Positions 1-8,969 of a DNA stretch of 64,000 nucleotides are shown in pieces. How positions within the stretch are numbered: the stretch's first letter is position 1; the number at the start of each line of letters is the position of its first letter. This DNA comes from Acidimicrobiia bacterium (lineage in GTDB: Bacteria; Actinomycetota; Acidimicrobiia; IMCC26256; JAGNEX01). The translations under genes and the position numbers were made by a program. The notes beneath the pieces are model-generated. The model ran no database searches, was not told the origin of the DNA, and saw only the letters and a program-made list of their open reading frames with translations. The stretch lies in contig JAGNEX010000003.1 in NCBI GenBank assembly GCA_018003035.1, positions 14,845 through 78,844 of the forward strand. The letters are read 5' to 3'.

Positions 1-2
1 GG

Positions 3-1268
3 CCCTGCAGCGTGCCCGTCGCGGTGAGCACCTGCACGGTCGCACCCACAGGCGCTGGCAACGTCCTCAAATGGGTCGACGATGGGTCGACCTTTGTCAT
101 CCGTCGAGACGGCATCTGGCTTGCCACACCAGGCGTAAGAACGACGCAGTACACAGACGCCCTGGGGTCGGCGTCGAGTCGGTACGAGTTGATTGGATGG
201 AAGGGCGCGTCAAGCACCCAACAGACGTGCGCGCCGCTTTCGACAGCGCCCCAACAGCCGCCCCCAACACAGCCGCCCCCGACTTCGCAGCCCCCGACCT
301 CGCAGCCGCCCAGTCAAGTGCCTCGGGTCGACCGGGTAATCCACGTCAGCATCGACGCACTTCGATCCGATCACATCAACCAGCAGTTGACTCCCAACCT
401 GGTCGCCCTCCGTGCGCAATCGGCGTCAACCTTGAATGCCCGCACCGATGCGGATGTGACAAAGACCCTTCCAAACCACACATCGCAGTGGACGGGCAGG
501 TCCGTGTTCGGGGCGTCGGGGCACCAACTCGCGGTGAACCAGGACGACGGTTCGACGGTCCACGCTGTCGCGGGTCGATACGTCGCTTCGATCTTCGACG
601 TGGTCCACGACAACGGGGCTCGAACCGCATTGTTTGCCTCTAAAGACAAGTTCGACCTCCTCGATCGCTCGTGGAACGGAACAAATGGTGCGGTGGACGT
701 GACCGGGGCCGACAACGGCCGCGACAAGATCGACATCTATTCCCGTGCCGACGCCGAAGCGAACTTCAACAGCCTGGCCTACGCGCTCCAGACCCGCCCT
801 AGTCTGAAGTTCGTCGCCTTTCACATCCCGTACCCAGACAGCGCTGGCCATGAGGCGGGCTGGACCGGGGCGGGCTATGACGCGGCCGTTTCTAGGTCCG
901 ACGCCCTCCTCGGTCGCGTCGTCCAACTCATCAAGTCCAACCCGACGTGGGCGACATCAACGATGATCGTGGTGACGGCAGATCACGGTGGGCCCAACTC
1001 GGGTCTCCTCCACGACGACCAGCTCCAGGTCGAGAACTTCACCGTGCCTTTCGTGGTGTGGGGGCCAGGAATCGTTTCGGCAGACCTATATGCGATCAAT
1101 GCCGGCCGCAGGTTCGATCCTGGCGCAACCAACCCGATGACCATTACGGCACGCCTGCCAATCCGCACGCACGAGGTCGCCAACCTGGCGCTCGAAGCGC
1201 TGGGGTACGGCCCCGTCCCCGGGTCCTTGTCCAACGCGGACCAAAGTCTCGCTGTGCGGGCCCCGTAG
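3..1268 (+). CDS. secreted alkaline-phosphatase-superfamily phosphodiesterase (5' truncated by window)
   Basis: The frame is open to the left edge, so the true start is probably outside; the first in-frame start codon is GTG at 12. Residues 15-70 from that codon resemble a fibronectin type III-like segment, followed by a Pro/Thr/Gln-rich linker (about 75-105). The catalytic domain then shows the alkaline phosphatase/nucleotide pyrophosphatase signatures: VSIDALRSDH (metal-binding Asp), TLPNHTSQWTGR (Thr as likely nucleophile), PYPDSAGHEAG (metal-binding Asp and His) and TADHGG (Asp-His). The family hydrolyses phosphodiester or phosphomonoester bonds in a two-metal site. The linker and accessory domain suggest an extracellular enzyme, but the signal peptide is not in view. 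Substrate cannot be told from sequence. Confidence 0.8.
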   Translation, partial: PCSVPVAVSTCTVAPTGAGNVLKWVDDGSTFVIRRDGIWLATPGVRTTQYTDALGSASSRYELIGWKGASSTQQTCAPLSTAPQQPPPTQPPPTSQPPTSQPPSQVPRVDRVIHVSIDALRSDHINQQLTPNLVALRAQSASTLNARTDADVTKTLPNHTSQWTGRSVFGASGHQLAVNQDDGSTVHAVAGRYVASIFDVVHDNGARTALFASKDKFDLLDRSWNGTNGAVDVTGADNGRDKIDIYSRADAEANFNSLAYALQTRPSLKFVAFHIPYPDSAGHEAGWTGAGYDAAVSRSDALLGRVVQLIKSNPTWATSTMIVVTADHGGPNSGLLHDDQLQVENFTVPFVVWGPGIVSADLYAINAGRRFDPGATNPMTITARLPIRTHEVANLALEALGYGPVPGSLSNADQSLAVRAP

Positions 1269-1430
1269 CAGCGGCGCGACAGGGCCGGTCCCACAACGCC
1301 GAACTCGGCGCGCCGAGCGTCCGAGCTGTCAGCGCAGCGGAATGGTACGGACGACCCCGGTGTTCAGGTGCCGAAGCGAACGCCGCTTTTCGATGTCGTT
1401 AGGTATCGTGGCGCTCGGGAGGGACCTCGA

Positions 1431-2300
1431 ATGAACCTCAACAATTTCAAAACCGCAGTTCTTCTGGGTGGTCTGGGTGGGCTGGCGGTTCTCTTTGGCA
1501 GCATGCTCGGTGGAAACGGTGGAGCCGTTGTCGGACTGGTGCTCGGTCTCCTCATGGTCGGAGGCTCGTACTGGTTCTCTGACAAGTTGGCGATCCGGGC
1601 GGCCCGCGCTCAGCCCGTGACCGAACAAGAGGCTCCCTGGTATTACGCCATGGTGCGCGAGCTGACAACGACGGCAGGCATCCCCATGCCCCGTCTCTAC
1701 ATCACTCCCTCAGAGCAGCCCAACGCGTTCGCTACCGGCCGCAACCCGTCGCATGCAGCGGTCGCTGTGACCCAAGGCCTCATCCAGACGCTCCAACCAG
1801 ACGAAATCAAGGGCGTTCTCGCTCATGAACTGGCGCACGTCCAGCACCGCGACATCTTGATCAGTTCGGTGGCGGCCGCTATCGCGACGGGCATTACGTT
1901 CATCGCTCGAATGGCGATGTGGGGAGCCATGTTTGGCGGCGGACGCGATGACGACCGCAACGGCAACCCGTTCGGCATGCTTGCTTTGAGCATCCTTGCT
2001 CCACTCGCAGCAGGGATGATCCAGATGGCCATTTCGCGCTCCCGAGAGTTCGACGCCGACCGAGGCGGCGCTCAGATGATGGGCACGGGTGAACCACTCG
2101 CACGGGCGCTTGAGAAGATCCACATGGGCGTGCAAAGGCGCCCCATGCAGGTCAACCCCGCGACCGAGAACATGTACATCGCCAATCCGTTCGGAAGCGG
2201 TCAACGCCAGCAGGGCGCGATGAGCTTTGCGAAGATGTTTTCGACCCACCCTCCGATGGAAGAGCGGGTTCAGCGGCTCCGCGAGTTCCGTCCGGCCTAG
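1431..2300 (+). CDS. htpX: zinc metalloprotease HtpX
   Basis: Membrane-bound M48 peptidase of 289 residues that degrades misfolded membrane proteins. The zinc motif HELAH is at about 132-136 and the third ligand lies in the downstream SREFDADRGG segment. Hydrophobic segments lie at about 8-24, 30-48, 150-170 and 185-205. The ATG at 1431 is preceded by GGGAGGGA and starts the usual MNxxK N-terminus; the frame extends upstream to 1368 but that stretch is not family-like. A rho-independent terminator follows at 2342. It sits alone between unrelated genes, so a single-gene transcript is likely. Confidence 0.93.
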   Translation: MNLNNFKTAVLLGGLGGLAVLFGSMLGGNGGAVVGLVLGLLMVGGSYWFSDKLAIRAARAQPVTEQEAPWYYAMVRELTTTAGIPMPRLYITPSEQPNAFATGRNPSHAAVAVTQGLIQTLQPDEIKGVLAHELAHVQHRDILISSVAAAIATGITFIARMAMWGAMFGGGRDDDRNGNPFGMLALSILAPLAAGMIQMAISRSREFDADRGGAQMMGTGEPLARALEKIHMGVQRRPMQVNPATENMYIANPFGSGQRQQGAMSFAKMFSTHPPMEERVQRLREFRPA

Positions 2301-2336
2301 CCCTGGCGCAACCGGCCAGAGAACGCTGTACACACC

Positions 2337-3380
2337 TCAAGAAGGGTCAGCCGCTCGGCTGGCCCTTTTTAGGAACTCACGTGCGGGGTTGGCCATCGCT
2401 GTCTGCGCGACTCCTGCGGTGCTCACCCCCACGTACGCCTGTGTGGTCGCTAGGTCGGCGTGGCCGAGCAGGCGTTGCACCTCGGGCAGCGAGCCAGTCT
2501 GCTCGACGAGCAAGGTGGCATAGGAGTGTCGCAATGAATGGTTAAGCGCCCCCGGAGGCGCCACTAGCCCTGCCCTCCGAAACCATCCGCTGACCATGTG
2601 GTCAAGGACCCGACGTGTGAGCGGTTCTCCGTTGGGGCGAACAAACATCGGCTCGTTGGGGCGACCCGAGCCGAGCTTGTCGCGACGCGACTCAAGGTAT
2701 GCGGTGACGGCCTCCACCGCTTCGGGCGGGAATGGGATCGTCCGGGTCTTGTTGCCTTTACCGGTCACATGTAGCGAATCGATCCCGGTGATCGAGCGAT
2801 GCAGATTGCCGACCTGCAGGTTTGCAACTTCTGACACTCTCAGTCCGGCGCCCACGAACGTGGCGCATATCGCCCGTTCCAACTCTGGCCACGGACTGCG
2901 GGCCGACGGATCGGGGCGCTGAGCGGCCTCTATCAAGCGGACCAGATCCTCTTCAGAGATCGGTTTCGGCTGCCATGGAGTCTTGCGAGGGCCTTCTAGC
3001 TTGTCGATTGGATTGAACGCCAGCGTTTCGTCGTCGGTCACCAGCCACTGACAGAAACCGCGCCACGTTGAGCGGGCCCTCCTGATCGAGCTTGCGGCGT
3101 GTGTTCGTGCAAACTTGGCGAAGGCTGATGCAAGCTGATCGTTATTGAGGTCGCTGATCGTTACCCGACCGAGTTCGCGTTCAAAGCCCTTGGCTGTCGG
3201 TTCGAGCCAGAACGGATGCGGCCGGCCCGCTTCATCGGCCAGGTGGCGCGCCACGATGGTGAGATCGCGTCGACGCGCCTCCTTCGTATTTGGAGACGGC
3301 TTTGCCAGGTCCTTCCGGTCGAGCCATTTGGTCGCAGAAGGCTCCAGCGATTCTTCGTGGGCTTTGACCATGTCAGCCAT
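2337..3380 (-). CDS. tyrosine recombinase, XerC/XerD-like
   Basis: Site-specific recombinase of about 347 residues. The N-terminal core-binding SAM-like domain covers about 20-130 and the catalytic domain follows. Visible catalytic elements are Arg in GAGLRVSEV, His and Arg in HSLRHSYAT, His in LLGHADLATTQ and the nucleophilic Tyr in AYVGVS. The start is uncertain: the chosen ATG at 3380 begins MADMVKAHEE, and an in-frame ATG at 3440 would add 20 residues rich in Arg. No excisionase, attachment repeat or cargo gene is adjacent and the nearest tRNA is 2.4 kb away, so a chromosomal Xer-type role or a lone relic of an integrated element are both possible. Confidence 0.85.
   Translation of the reverse strand: MADMVKAHEESLEPSATKWLDRKDLAKPSPNTKEARRRDLTIVARHLADEAGRPHPFWLEPTAKGFERELGRVTISDLNNDQLASAFAKFARTHAASSIRRARSTWRGFCQWLVTDDETLAFNPIDKLEGPRKTPWQPKPISEEDLVRLIEAAQRPDPSARSPWPELERAICATFVGAGLRVSEVANLQVGNLHRSITGIDSLHVTGKGNKTRTIPFPPEAVEAVTAYLESRRDKLGSGRPNEPMFVRPNGEPLTRRVLDHMVSGWFRRAGLVAPPGALNHSLRHSYATLLVEQTGSLPEVQRLLGHADLATTQAYVGVSTAGVAQTAMANPAREFLKRASRAADPS
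2342..2370 (+). terminator. rho-independent terminator of htpX
   Basis: An 11-bp stem (2342-2352 with 2357-2367, one G:U pair), a 4-base loop and a run of T follow htpX by about 40 bases. It overlaps the last codons of the convergent recombinase gene, so that gene's C-terminus encodes part of the hairpin. Confidence 0.75.
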
Positions 3381-3686
3381 ACCTACATGATCGCGTCTGA
3401 AAGAGCGTCGGCGGTGGAAGGACGTGAGCATTGGGTGCATGTAGAACGGTTCGTTGCTCGGCTGTTAGCGGTGGGCCCGGTAGGTCGTCGTCTAGCAGTC
3501 CACGAACCCATACACACCGTGACACGAAGCACTATTTGGTGCCATCAACCGCATATTCGGTCGCGCGTCGAGCCGGCCGGGGGGAAGTTAGGTACTGTCT
3601 AGGCTTCGGTGTGCGTCTGGGGAACACATCACAATCGCACTGCAATATCGCAGGCTGGTTTCAGCAGCGGACCTCGGAGCTACTTG
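3381..3686. other. intergenic region between recombinase and M23 peptidase
   Basis: About 300 bases between two divergent genes. It must hold the promoters of both. I see no strong consensus promoter, repeat or RNA gene here. The short frames crossing it are not protein-like. Confidence 0.4.
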
Positions 3687-4925
3687 GTGAAACCCACCTT
3701 TCAGCGGTACCTGGCGTGCGGCCTTGTCGCCCTCGGGTTGTATGTCGGGACCGGCGTCAGCAGCATCGCTGACGCACAAGAAGCTCCTGGCCCCAGTGTG
3801 CCCGCAGCTCCCGCCCCTTCCAGCACGACGCCGGCAACTTCCGTCCCGGCGCCCCCAGGTTCGGCGACCTCGGCGCCCGGTCCCACTGCGGCCACGATCC
3901 CCACCGTGCCCGTCGGCCCCAACACGACGGTCCCCGGATCGCCAGGAACGACGGTGGTCGTCCCGCCGCCGACCGAGCCAACCGTCCTCGAATCCACGAC
4001 TACCACCATGCTCGAGCCCACGACGACGACAACGCTCGGCCCTCGGGTCGTCCCACCGGAGTTCCTCCCGAAGATCAACTCGGTGCGTCGCAGCGCCGCT
4101 CGCGATACCACTGAGTTGGATACAGCGCTTGCCCCACTCATCGATGCCGGGGTGGATAAAGACGAGGTCGTCAAGATTGGATACGGCCAGTTTCCCGTTG
4201 GTGGACAGGCGAACTATTGGCACGACTGGTGGATGCCCCGCTTCACACCCAGCTTCCACCTTCACCAGGGAACCGATGTTTTCGCTCCGATGGGCACGCC
4301 GCTGCGGGCTCCCGTGGACGGCATCTTCACCCAGCGACAGGGTGGTGCCGGTGGTATCGGCGCACGCGTCACCCAGCCCGACGGGACGTTCTTCTACTTC
4401 GCGCATATGCAATCGTGGAAGGAAGGCCTCGCCGACGGGACGCCGGTGAAACAGGGCGACATCATCGGCTACGTCGGGGATAGCGGGAATGCCGACGGTG
4501 GCACCCCGCATCTGCACTTCCAGTGGCATCCAGGTGGCGGAGCCGCGAAGGACCCCAAGCCGCTCCTGGATGAATGGTTGGCCGCAGCGATGGACGAAGC
4601 GCCAGGGATCGTCGCCGGCAAACTTTCTGACGTCACGGGCGAACCGATCTCGTCTAACAATGTGGTTTCGATGTTCGCGAGGACCCGTTCGCTGTCCTCG
4701 GTAGATCGCCCGGTGCAGAAGCTGTCCGGTCTGTCGTTCGACCCAAGCCTCGGCCGGCATGTGCTAGATGGCAAGGTCCGCTTGGCAGCGGCTGAGACAC
4801 CGAAGGTGGAACCGGCGGATCCCGACACCTCAGTCGGGGCCCAAAAGGTCAGTGCGGCATTCGACGGCATCCTCGATGGCGCTCTGGACATGCCGCTTCT
4901 CGCAGCGATTCGGTGGAACTGGTAG
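3687..4925 (+). CDS. secreted M23 peptidoglycan endopeptidase
   Basis: Putative cell-wall hydrolase of 412 residues. GTG at 3687 is chosen because a basic N-terminus (VKPTFQRY) is followed at once by a hydrophobic signal segment ending near ADAQEA, and GGAG lies upstream. A low-complexity Pro/Thr/Ala linker covers about 35-130. The LytM-type zinc domain has HQGTD (His and Asp ligands) and HLHF (third ligand) near residues 190-285. The frame extends upstream to 3609 without family support. The C-terminal about 120 residues after the domain are unassigned. It probably cleaves cross-links outside the membrane during growth or division. Confidence 0.88.
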   Translation: MKPTFQRYLACGLVALGLYVGTGVSSIADAQEAPGPSVPAAPAPSSTTPATSVPAPPGSATSAPGPTAATIPTVPVGPNTTVPGSPGTTVVVPPPTEPTVLESTTTTMLEPTTTTTLGPRVVPPEFLPKINSVRRSAARDTTELDTALAPLIDAGVDKDEVVKIGYGQFPVGGQANYWHDWWMPRFTPSFHLHQGTDVFAPMGTPLRAPVDGIFTQRQGGAGGIGARVTQPDGTFFYFAHMQSWKEGLADGTPVKQGDIIGYVGDSGNADGGTPHLHFQWHPGGGAAKDPKPLLDEWLAAAMDEAPGIVAGKLSDVTGEPISSNNVVSMFARTRSLSSVDRPVQKLSGLSFDPSLGRHVLDGKVRLAAAETPKVEPADPDTSVGAQKVSAAFDGILDGALDMPLLAAIRWNW

Positions 4926-5010
4926 CAGCCCACCGTCCCGTCGGCGTCCATCGCGGAGCGCTGGCGGATAGCAGTCGTCGAAGCACTTCGAGTGGTTCGA
5001 ACTCCGACCG

Positions 5011-5181
5011 CTAGCTGGCGAGCAGTACGCCGCCGATGATGCCAATCGTAAAGCCGACCAGTGCTGCCAGAGGGGCGCTCGTGACGAGCACGGCGAATCC
5101 CAAACCGATAGCGAAGCCGATGAGCGCGCCGAGAAGTCCTGCTATGAACCCCGACTTATCTGAGGGTGGCTGCTCCTGCAT
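5011..5181 (-). CDS. 56-residue glycine-rich membrane protein (hypothetical)
   Basis: A short frame starting MQEQPPSDKSGF and ending GGVLLAS. After a polar 12-residue head it has two hydrophobic, Gly/Ala/Ile-rich segments (about 13-34 and 37-55), so a small two-pass or hairpin membrane protein is likely. GGGA lies 6 bases upstream of ATG. It lies just downstream of the YajQ gene on the same strand (about 30 bases), so the two may be co-transcribed. I recognise no family. Confidence 0.55.
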   Translation of the reverse strand: MQEQPPSDKSGFIAGLLGALIGFAIGLGFAVLVTSAPLAALVGFTIGIIGGVLLAS

Positions 5182-5210
5182 GTGTCCCGGCTTTCGTGGT
5201 TTGGTTCTGG

Positions 5211-5699
5211 CTACGAACGGTAGTTGATGAACTGAAGCGAGCAGTCGAAATCTTGCTCTTTCAACTCTGCGATGACGCCCTGCAGATCGTCGATCTTTTT
5301 GCCGGTGACGCGGAGTTGGTCCCCCTGGATCTGAGCTTGGATGCCCTTGAGTTTCAGGTCGCGGACAAACTTCGAAATGCGCTTGGCGGTATCGGTCGGA
5401 ATCCCGTTGACGATCGTCCAGGAGGTCTTGGCCGATCCGCCCGAAGCTTCGCGGATCTCGCCTCGGTCAAAGCTCTTGAGCGACACCTTGCGCTTGATCA
5501 GTTTGCTTTCAAACACATCGATCACCTGGCGAAGTTTGTCGTCGGTGTTCGAGGCCATCTCGACTTTGTCACCTTCAAGGGCGATCGTGCTGTCGGTGTC
5601 TTTGAAGTCGAAGCGAGTGCCGATCTCCCGCGCTGCCTGGTCGACAGCGTTGCGGACCTCTTGGGTATCGGTCTGTGAGACAACGTCGAAACTCGCCAT
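5211..5699 (-). CDS. YajQ family nucleotide-binding protein
   Basis: A 162-residue protein matching the YajQ/UPF0234 family from MASFDVVS to the C-terminal CSLQFINYR end. The family has two ferredoxin-like domains; some members bind cyclic di-GMP or RNA. The ATG at 5699 is chosen because it gives the conserved N-terminus and has AGAGAGGGA upstream; a frame extension to 5735 is not conserved. The function in this organism is not known. Confidence 0.92.
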   Translation of the reverse strand: MASFDVVSQTDTQEVRNAVDQAAREIGTRFDFKDTDSTIALEGDKVEMASNTDDKLRQVIDVFESKLIKRKVSLKSFDRGEIREASGGSAKTSWTIVNGIPTDTAKRISKFVRDLKLKGIQAQIQGDQLRVTGKKIDDLQGVIAELKEQDFDCSLQFINYRS

Positions 5700-5798
5700 G
5701 TGAAATCCCTCTCTAGAGCGATCGGTCCCGGCCATCCTCGGGTGCTGATCGCTATCGCTTCGAATTCGGTCGTGTCGACGGCTATCGTATGGGGCCTC

Positions 5799-5883
5799 GG
5801 GTCAGTACCCAAGCGGCCAAAGGGGACCGGCTGTAAACCGGTTGCGTCATGCTACGTTGGTTCGAATCCATCCTGGCCCACCA
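5799..5883 (+). tRNA. tRNA-Tyr (GTA)
   Basis: The acceptor GGGTCAG pairs with CTGGCCC (5873-5879) with one U:G. The anticodon arm is ACCGG-CTGTAAA-CCGGT with anticodon GTA. A long variable arm, as expected for bacterial Tyr tRNA, is present. The T arm has one U:U mismatch (5857/5871). The discriminator is A5880 and CCA is encoded at 5881-5883. Confidence 0.93.
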
Positions 5884-5892
5884 GGCAGTTAT

Positions 5893-5938
5893 TAATAAGA
5901 AGGGCGGCTCCTCGAGACGGGAGCCGCCCTTCTTATTA
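5893..5938. terminator. strong bidirectional terminator after tRNA-Tyr
   Basis: A perfect 19-bp inverted repeat (5893-5911 with 5920-5938) with an 8-base loop. The GC-rich centre is flanked by AATAAGAA/TTCTTATT, giving a U-rich tail on either strand. It lies 10 bases after tRNA-Tyr. Confidence 0.9.
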
Positions 5939-6080
5939 GTCGGCAAACCGCGGTATCCCGGCGTGCTCGCACCCCCGGTCGCAGCGGTCAGGCCAGCCGA
6001 CTCTTCAAGAGGGCTTTTGAGTGAGCGACACATTTGCGGCGCTCGCAACTGCGCCGCGAATGGCAGGTAGGTTGTCAGCT

Positions 6081-7064
6081 ATGGCTCGCGACCAGGTTCC
6101 ACTTTCGATTCTTGACCTGGCGCTCGTCAGCGGGGATGACACGGTCGCCGAGGCACTTCAGACCAGCCTGTTGATGGCCCAGGCCGCTGAAGAACGCGGG
6201 TACCGGCGAGTCTGGTACGCCGAACATCACAACATCCCCTCCATCGCGTCCGCGGCCACAGCGGTCCTGATCGCCCATGTAGCGGCACACACCGACGAGA
6301 TACTGCTGGGGTCGGGCGGCATCATGCTGCCCAACCACAGCCCGCTGACCATTGCCGAACAGTTCGGAACGCTCGCAAGTCTTCATCCCGGCCGAATCGA
6401 ACTGGGACTGGGCCGGGCACCCGGAGGGGATCCCGCAACCGCCCGGGCGCTCCGTCGACCGCCGACGGCGGCGGCGTCATTTCCTCAGGACGTTGCAGAG
6501 CTGCAGGCCTACCTTGCGGGAGACAGCATTGTGCCGCAGGTCAACGCCATCCCCGGCGCCGGAACTCGAGTGCCGCTGACGATCTTGGGATCATCGTTGT
6601 ACGGCGCCCAGTTAGCGGCCCAACTTGGCCTTCCGTACGCCTTCGCCTCTCACTTCGCGCCCGATGAACTCTCGCGGGCCATCCCGCTCTACAGGGACCG
6701 CTTCGAACCGTCCGACCAGTTGGCCGCTCCGACGGTCATGGCGGGCATCAACGTCGTGATCGCCGAGACAGAACAAGAAGCGGCTCGGCTGTTTGGCCAA
6801 GTGATTCGACTGCGCGTCGCGTCCTTCCTCGCTCGCGGCCGTCGGTTGTCAGAAGCAGAGCTAGACCAGGTTGTCGCCTCACCCGGGGGACAGCAGGTTG
6901 CCGCAATGTTGCGTCACACAGCTGTCGGGACGCCGGCGACGATCCGAGCCCAGCTCGACGACTTTGCGAACTTGGCAGATGCTGATGAGCTCATCGTCGT
7001 GCACAACGCGATCGACGCTCAGCAGCGAATCCAAGCTGTCCACCTGTTGGCGGACGCCTACTAG
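6081..7064 (+). CDS. luciferase-like flavin-dependent oxidoreductase (MsnO8/YhbW type)
   Basis: A 327-residue bacterial-luciferase-fold monooxygenase that would use reduced flavin. Typical features are LSILDLA near the N-terminus, RVWYAEHHN (active-site His region), GSGGIMLPNHSPL and HPGRIELGLGRAPG. The ATG at 6081 (MARDQVPLS) matches the family start; an upstream ATG at 6060 and the frame from 6021 are alternatives. The substrate is unknown. It stands alone after a strong terminator, so it has its own promoter. Confidence 0.85.
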   Translation: MARDQVPLSILDLALVSGDDTVAEALQTSLLMAQAAEERGYRRVWYAEHHNIPSIASAATAVLIAHVAAHTDEILLGSGGIMLPNHSPLTIAEQFGTLASLHPGRIELGLGRAPGGDPATARALRRPPTAAASFPQDVAELQAYLAGDSIVPQVNAIPGAGTRVPLTILGSSLYGAQLAAQLGLPYAFASHFAPDELSRAIPLYRDRFEPSDQLAAPTVMAGINVVIAETEQEAARLFGQVIRLRVASFLARGRRLSEAELDQVVASPGGQQVAAMLRHTAVGTPATIRAQLDDFANLADADELIVVHNAIDAQQRIQAVHLLADAY

Positions 7065-7151
7065 CTGGCGTGACACTCGCTGAGGGTCGCGGCATTGCCG
7101 CGTCTCGTCGCTGGCGTGCGCCAACGAAGATCGCAGACAACTGGAGATGAG

Positions 7152-7964
7152 ATGTCCACAGATGAGCGAACCTCGCCGACGAGTAGTGGCGAATCCGGCT
7201 CACCCAGGGCTCGCAACATCGCTGTCGCCTTGGCGCTGATCCTTGTTGCCGTCGCGATAGTGGCGGTCACGTTCGTTGCAGGACGGCGCGATCCCGGACC
7301 AAATCGTTGGCCCGATGACGACCTAGGCGCCGACAGGGTGGTCGTTTACAAACAGACCCCGACGCGCGAACTGCACCTCCACGTGTTTGAACCAAAGGGT
7401 CGGCCGACCGCCGCGGCGGTGCTCTTCCACGGGGGAGGTTTCGAACGCACCCCGATCGACCAGTTCGTTTCGCAGAGCCGCGCTTTGGCTGACAACGGGG
7501 TGGTTGCGTTCATCGCCGAGTACCGGGTCCGCAGCGATGACGTCGAGAACGCAGAGATCGTCAAGGACGCCAGGGACGCGGTGCAGTTCGTGACAGATCA
7601 CGCGCTGGACTATCGCTTCCCCGAGGACAAGGTCATCGCTATGGGGGCAAGCGCCGGGGGCATGCTCGCCGCCACGACCGAGACGGCAGATCCTGCCCAG
7701 GCAGGTCCGGAGGCACTCGTCCTGTACAACCCGGCGATTTCGGCCCGGCTGGCGAACCCCAAGATTCCGGTGCTGGTCTTCCACGGTGACGCAGATCGGA
7801 CCGTGCCGCTCTCGTCGGCCAGGTCGTACTGTGCCGACGCGGCCACGTGCGAGCTCGTGACGTTTCCCGACCAGAACCACGGCTTTTTCAACACCGAGCC
7901 GTACCTGTCGCAGACCACTGACCTGATGCTCGACTTTCTTCGTCGAGAGGGCTTCATGGGTTGA
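7152..7964 (+). CDS. membrane-anchored alpha/beta hydrolase
   Basis: 270 residues. A polar head is followed by one membrane segment (about 22-45), then an alpha/beta hydrolase domain facing outward. The HGGG oxyanion motif (LFHGGGF), the nucleophile elbow GASAG, the acid in HGDADRTVP and the His in DQNHGFF complete a lipase/esterase/peptidase-type triad. The ATG at 7152 is preceded by CTGGAGATGAG; the frame from 7095 is not supported. It resembles acetyl-esterase (BD-FAE) type enzymes. The substrate cannot be assigned. Confidence 0.82.
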   Translation: MSTDERTSPTSSGESGSPRARNIAVALALILVAVAIVAVTFVAGRRDPGPNRWPDDDLGADRVVVYKQTPTRELHLHVFEPKGRPTAAAVLFHGGGFERTPIDQFVSQSRALADNGVVAFIAEYRVRSDDVENAEIVKDARDAVQFVTDHALDYRFPEDKVIAMGASAGGMLAATTETADPAQAGPEALVLYNPAISARLANPKIPVLVFHGDADRTVPLSSARSYCADAATCELVTFPDQNHGFFNTEPYLSQTTDLMLDFLRREGFMG

Positions 7965-8034
7965 CCCTGGTGTTGGTCGGCGCCGGAACTGGAGCTGCCG
8001 CTCAGTGCAACCACCGGAAGGCCTGCTCCCAGGG

Positions 8035-8058
8035 AGGGCTTCTGCTGGGCAGAGCCCT
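8035..8058. terminator. hairpin between convergent genes
   Basis: AGGGCT-T-CTGC (8035-8045) pairs with GCAGAGCCCT (8049-8058) with one bulge. It lies between the convergent hydrolase and acetyltransferase genes. There is no clear U run, so termination is only a possibility. Confidence 0.35.
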
Positions 8059-8064
8059 ATCCGG

Positions 8065-8733
8065 TCAGGGCACCATGTATTGCAGTACGACAACGTCGAG
8101 CCAGCGGCCAAACTTCCGCCCGATCTGTCGCTCGGTGCCAATCTGGGCGAAGCCAAGCGATTCGTGCAGCGCTATCGAGGCCGAATGGCCCCCAACCACG
8201 CGGGCGATCACGGTGTGGTAGCCGTACAGATCGGCAAGCTCCAAGATCCGAGCCATCAACAGGCGCCCGACTCCGCGCCCGTGCCAGTCCTTGTGGACGT
8301 AGATCGACTCTTCGACCGATGTCGTGTACGCGAGCCGCGGTCGATACGGCGTCAGTGAGGAGTAGCCGATGACCGTTTCGCCGACGTGCGCAACGACCGC
8401 CGGATGACTTCCGCTGTGCGACCGAATCCAATCAACCTGTTCCGCCAGGGAGCGCGGTTCGAGGTCAAAGGTTACGGTGCTCGAGGTCACGTAGTGGTTG
8501 TACAGGTCGGCCAGCTGGGAGGCGTCGGCCTCGGCGCATAGCCGAATGGCAATCTGGTCAGGGTCCGCGTCAGTAGCGGCAGGTTTCCCGGCGGCAGACG
8601 ACATGACGGTCGACCCGATTTCCGATCGATCAGGGGGTTCAGCCGCTGTCGCTCCGTACGGTGTTGCAGGATGATCGGCGGTCGATTCGGCAAGGGAGGA
8701 CCGGCGAGTTTCCGGTCGTTCAGCGGCTGGCAT
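8065..8733 (-). CDS. GNAT acetyltransferase, phosphinothricin-acetyltransferase-like
   Basis: A GNAT-fold N-acetyltransferase of about 179 to 222 residues. The domain runs from IAIRLCAEADAS to the end and shows YNHYVTSSTVTFD, SIYVHKDWHGRGVGRLLM (acetyl-CoA loop RGVGR) and HESLGFAQIGT, as in the PAT/bar/YncA group. The first 43 residues (from ATG 8733) are polar and not conserved; ATG at 8604 (MSSAAGKP) is a likely alternative start. Members acetylate amino acid analogues such as methionine sulfoximine; the real substrate is unknown. Confidence 0.82.
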   Translation of the reverse strand: MPAAERPETRRSSLAESTADHPATPYGATAAEPPDRSEIGSTVMSSAAGKPAATDADPDQIAIRLCAEADASQLADLYNHYVTSSTVTFDLEPRSLAEQVDWIRSHSGSHPAVVAHVGETVIGYSSLTPYRPRLAYTTSVEESIYVHKDWHGRGVGRLLMARILELADLYGYHTVIARVVGGHSASIALHESLGFAQIGTERQIGRKFGRWLDVVVLQYMVP

Positions 8734-8823
8734 GGGTGTCCAACGTACAGCAGTTCACATCCTCGACACCGTCCTTCGCATGGTCCACCCCGTCCCGTGC
8801 GGCATCGGCCGATGCATCACCGT

Positions 8824-8829
8824 TATAAT
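8824..8829 (+). promoter_or_regulatory. -10 element of tRNA-Thr/tRNA-Met transcript
   Basis: A perfect TATAAT ends 10 bases before the tRNA-Thr 5' end. I do not see a good -35 element at the expected spacing. Confidence 0.5.
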
Positions 8830-8839
8830 GACCGGCCGC

Positions 8840-8912
<73 letters not shown>

Positions 8913-8969
8913 CTGGCCCAGCGTCGCCCCGTCAATGTTGGGCAACGCGGTGGTAGGCGCCCAACACTT

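Noticed and set aside
2337-3380. Integrated mobile element around the tyrosine recombinase
   Set aside because: No flanking repeats, cargo, excisionase or adjoining tRNA end are seen; a lone Xer-type gene fits equally well.
3588-4760. 390-residue minus-strand frame opposite the M23 peptidase
   Set aside because: The plus strand has clear LytM zinc motifs and a signal peptide; the minus frame is Arg/Gly-rich noise.
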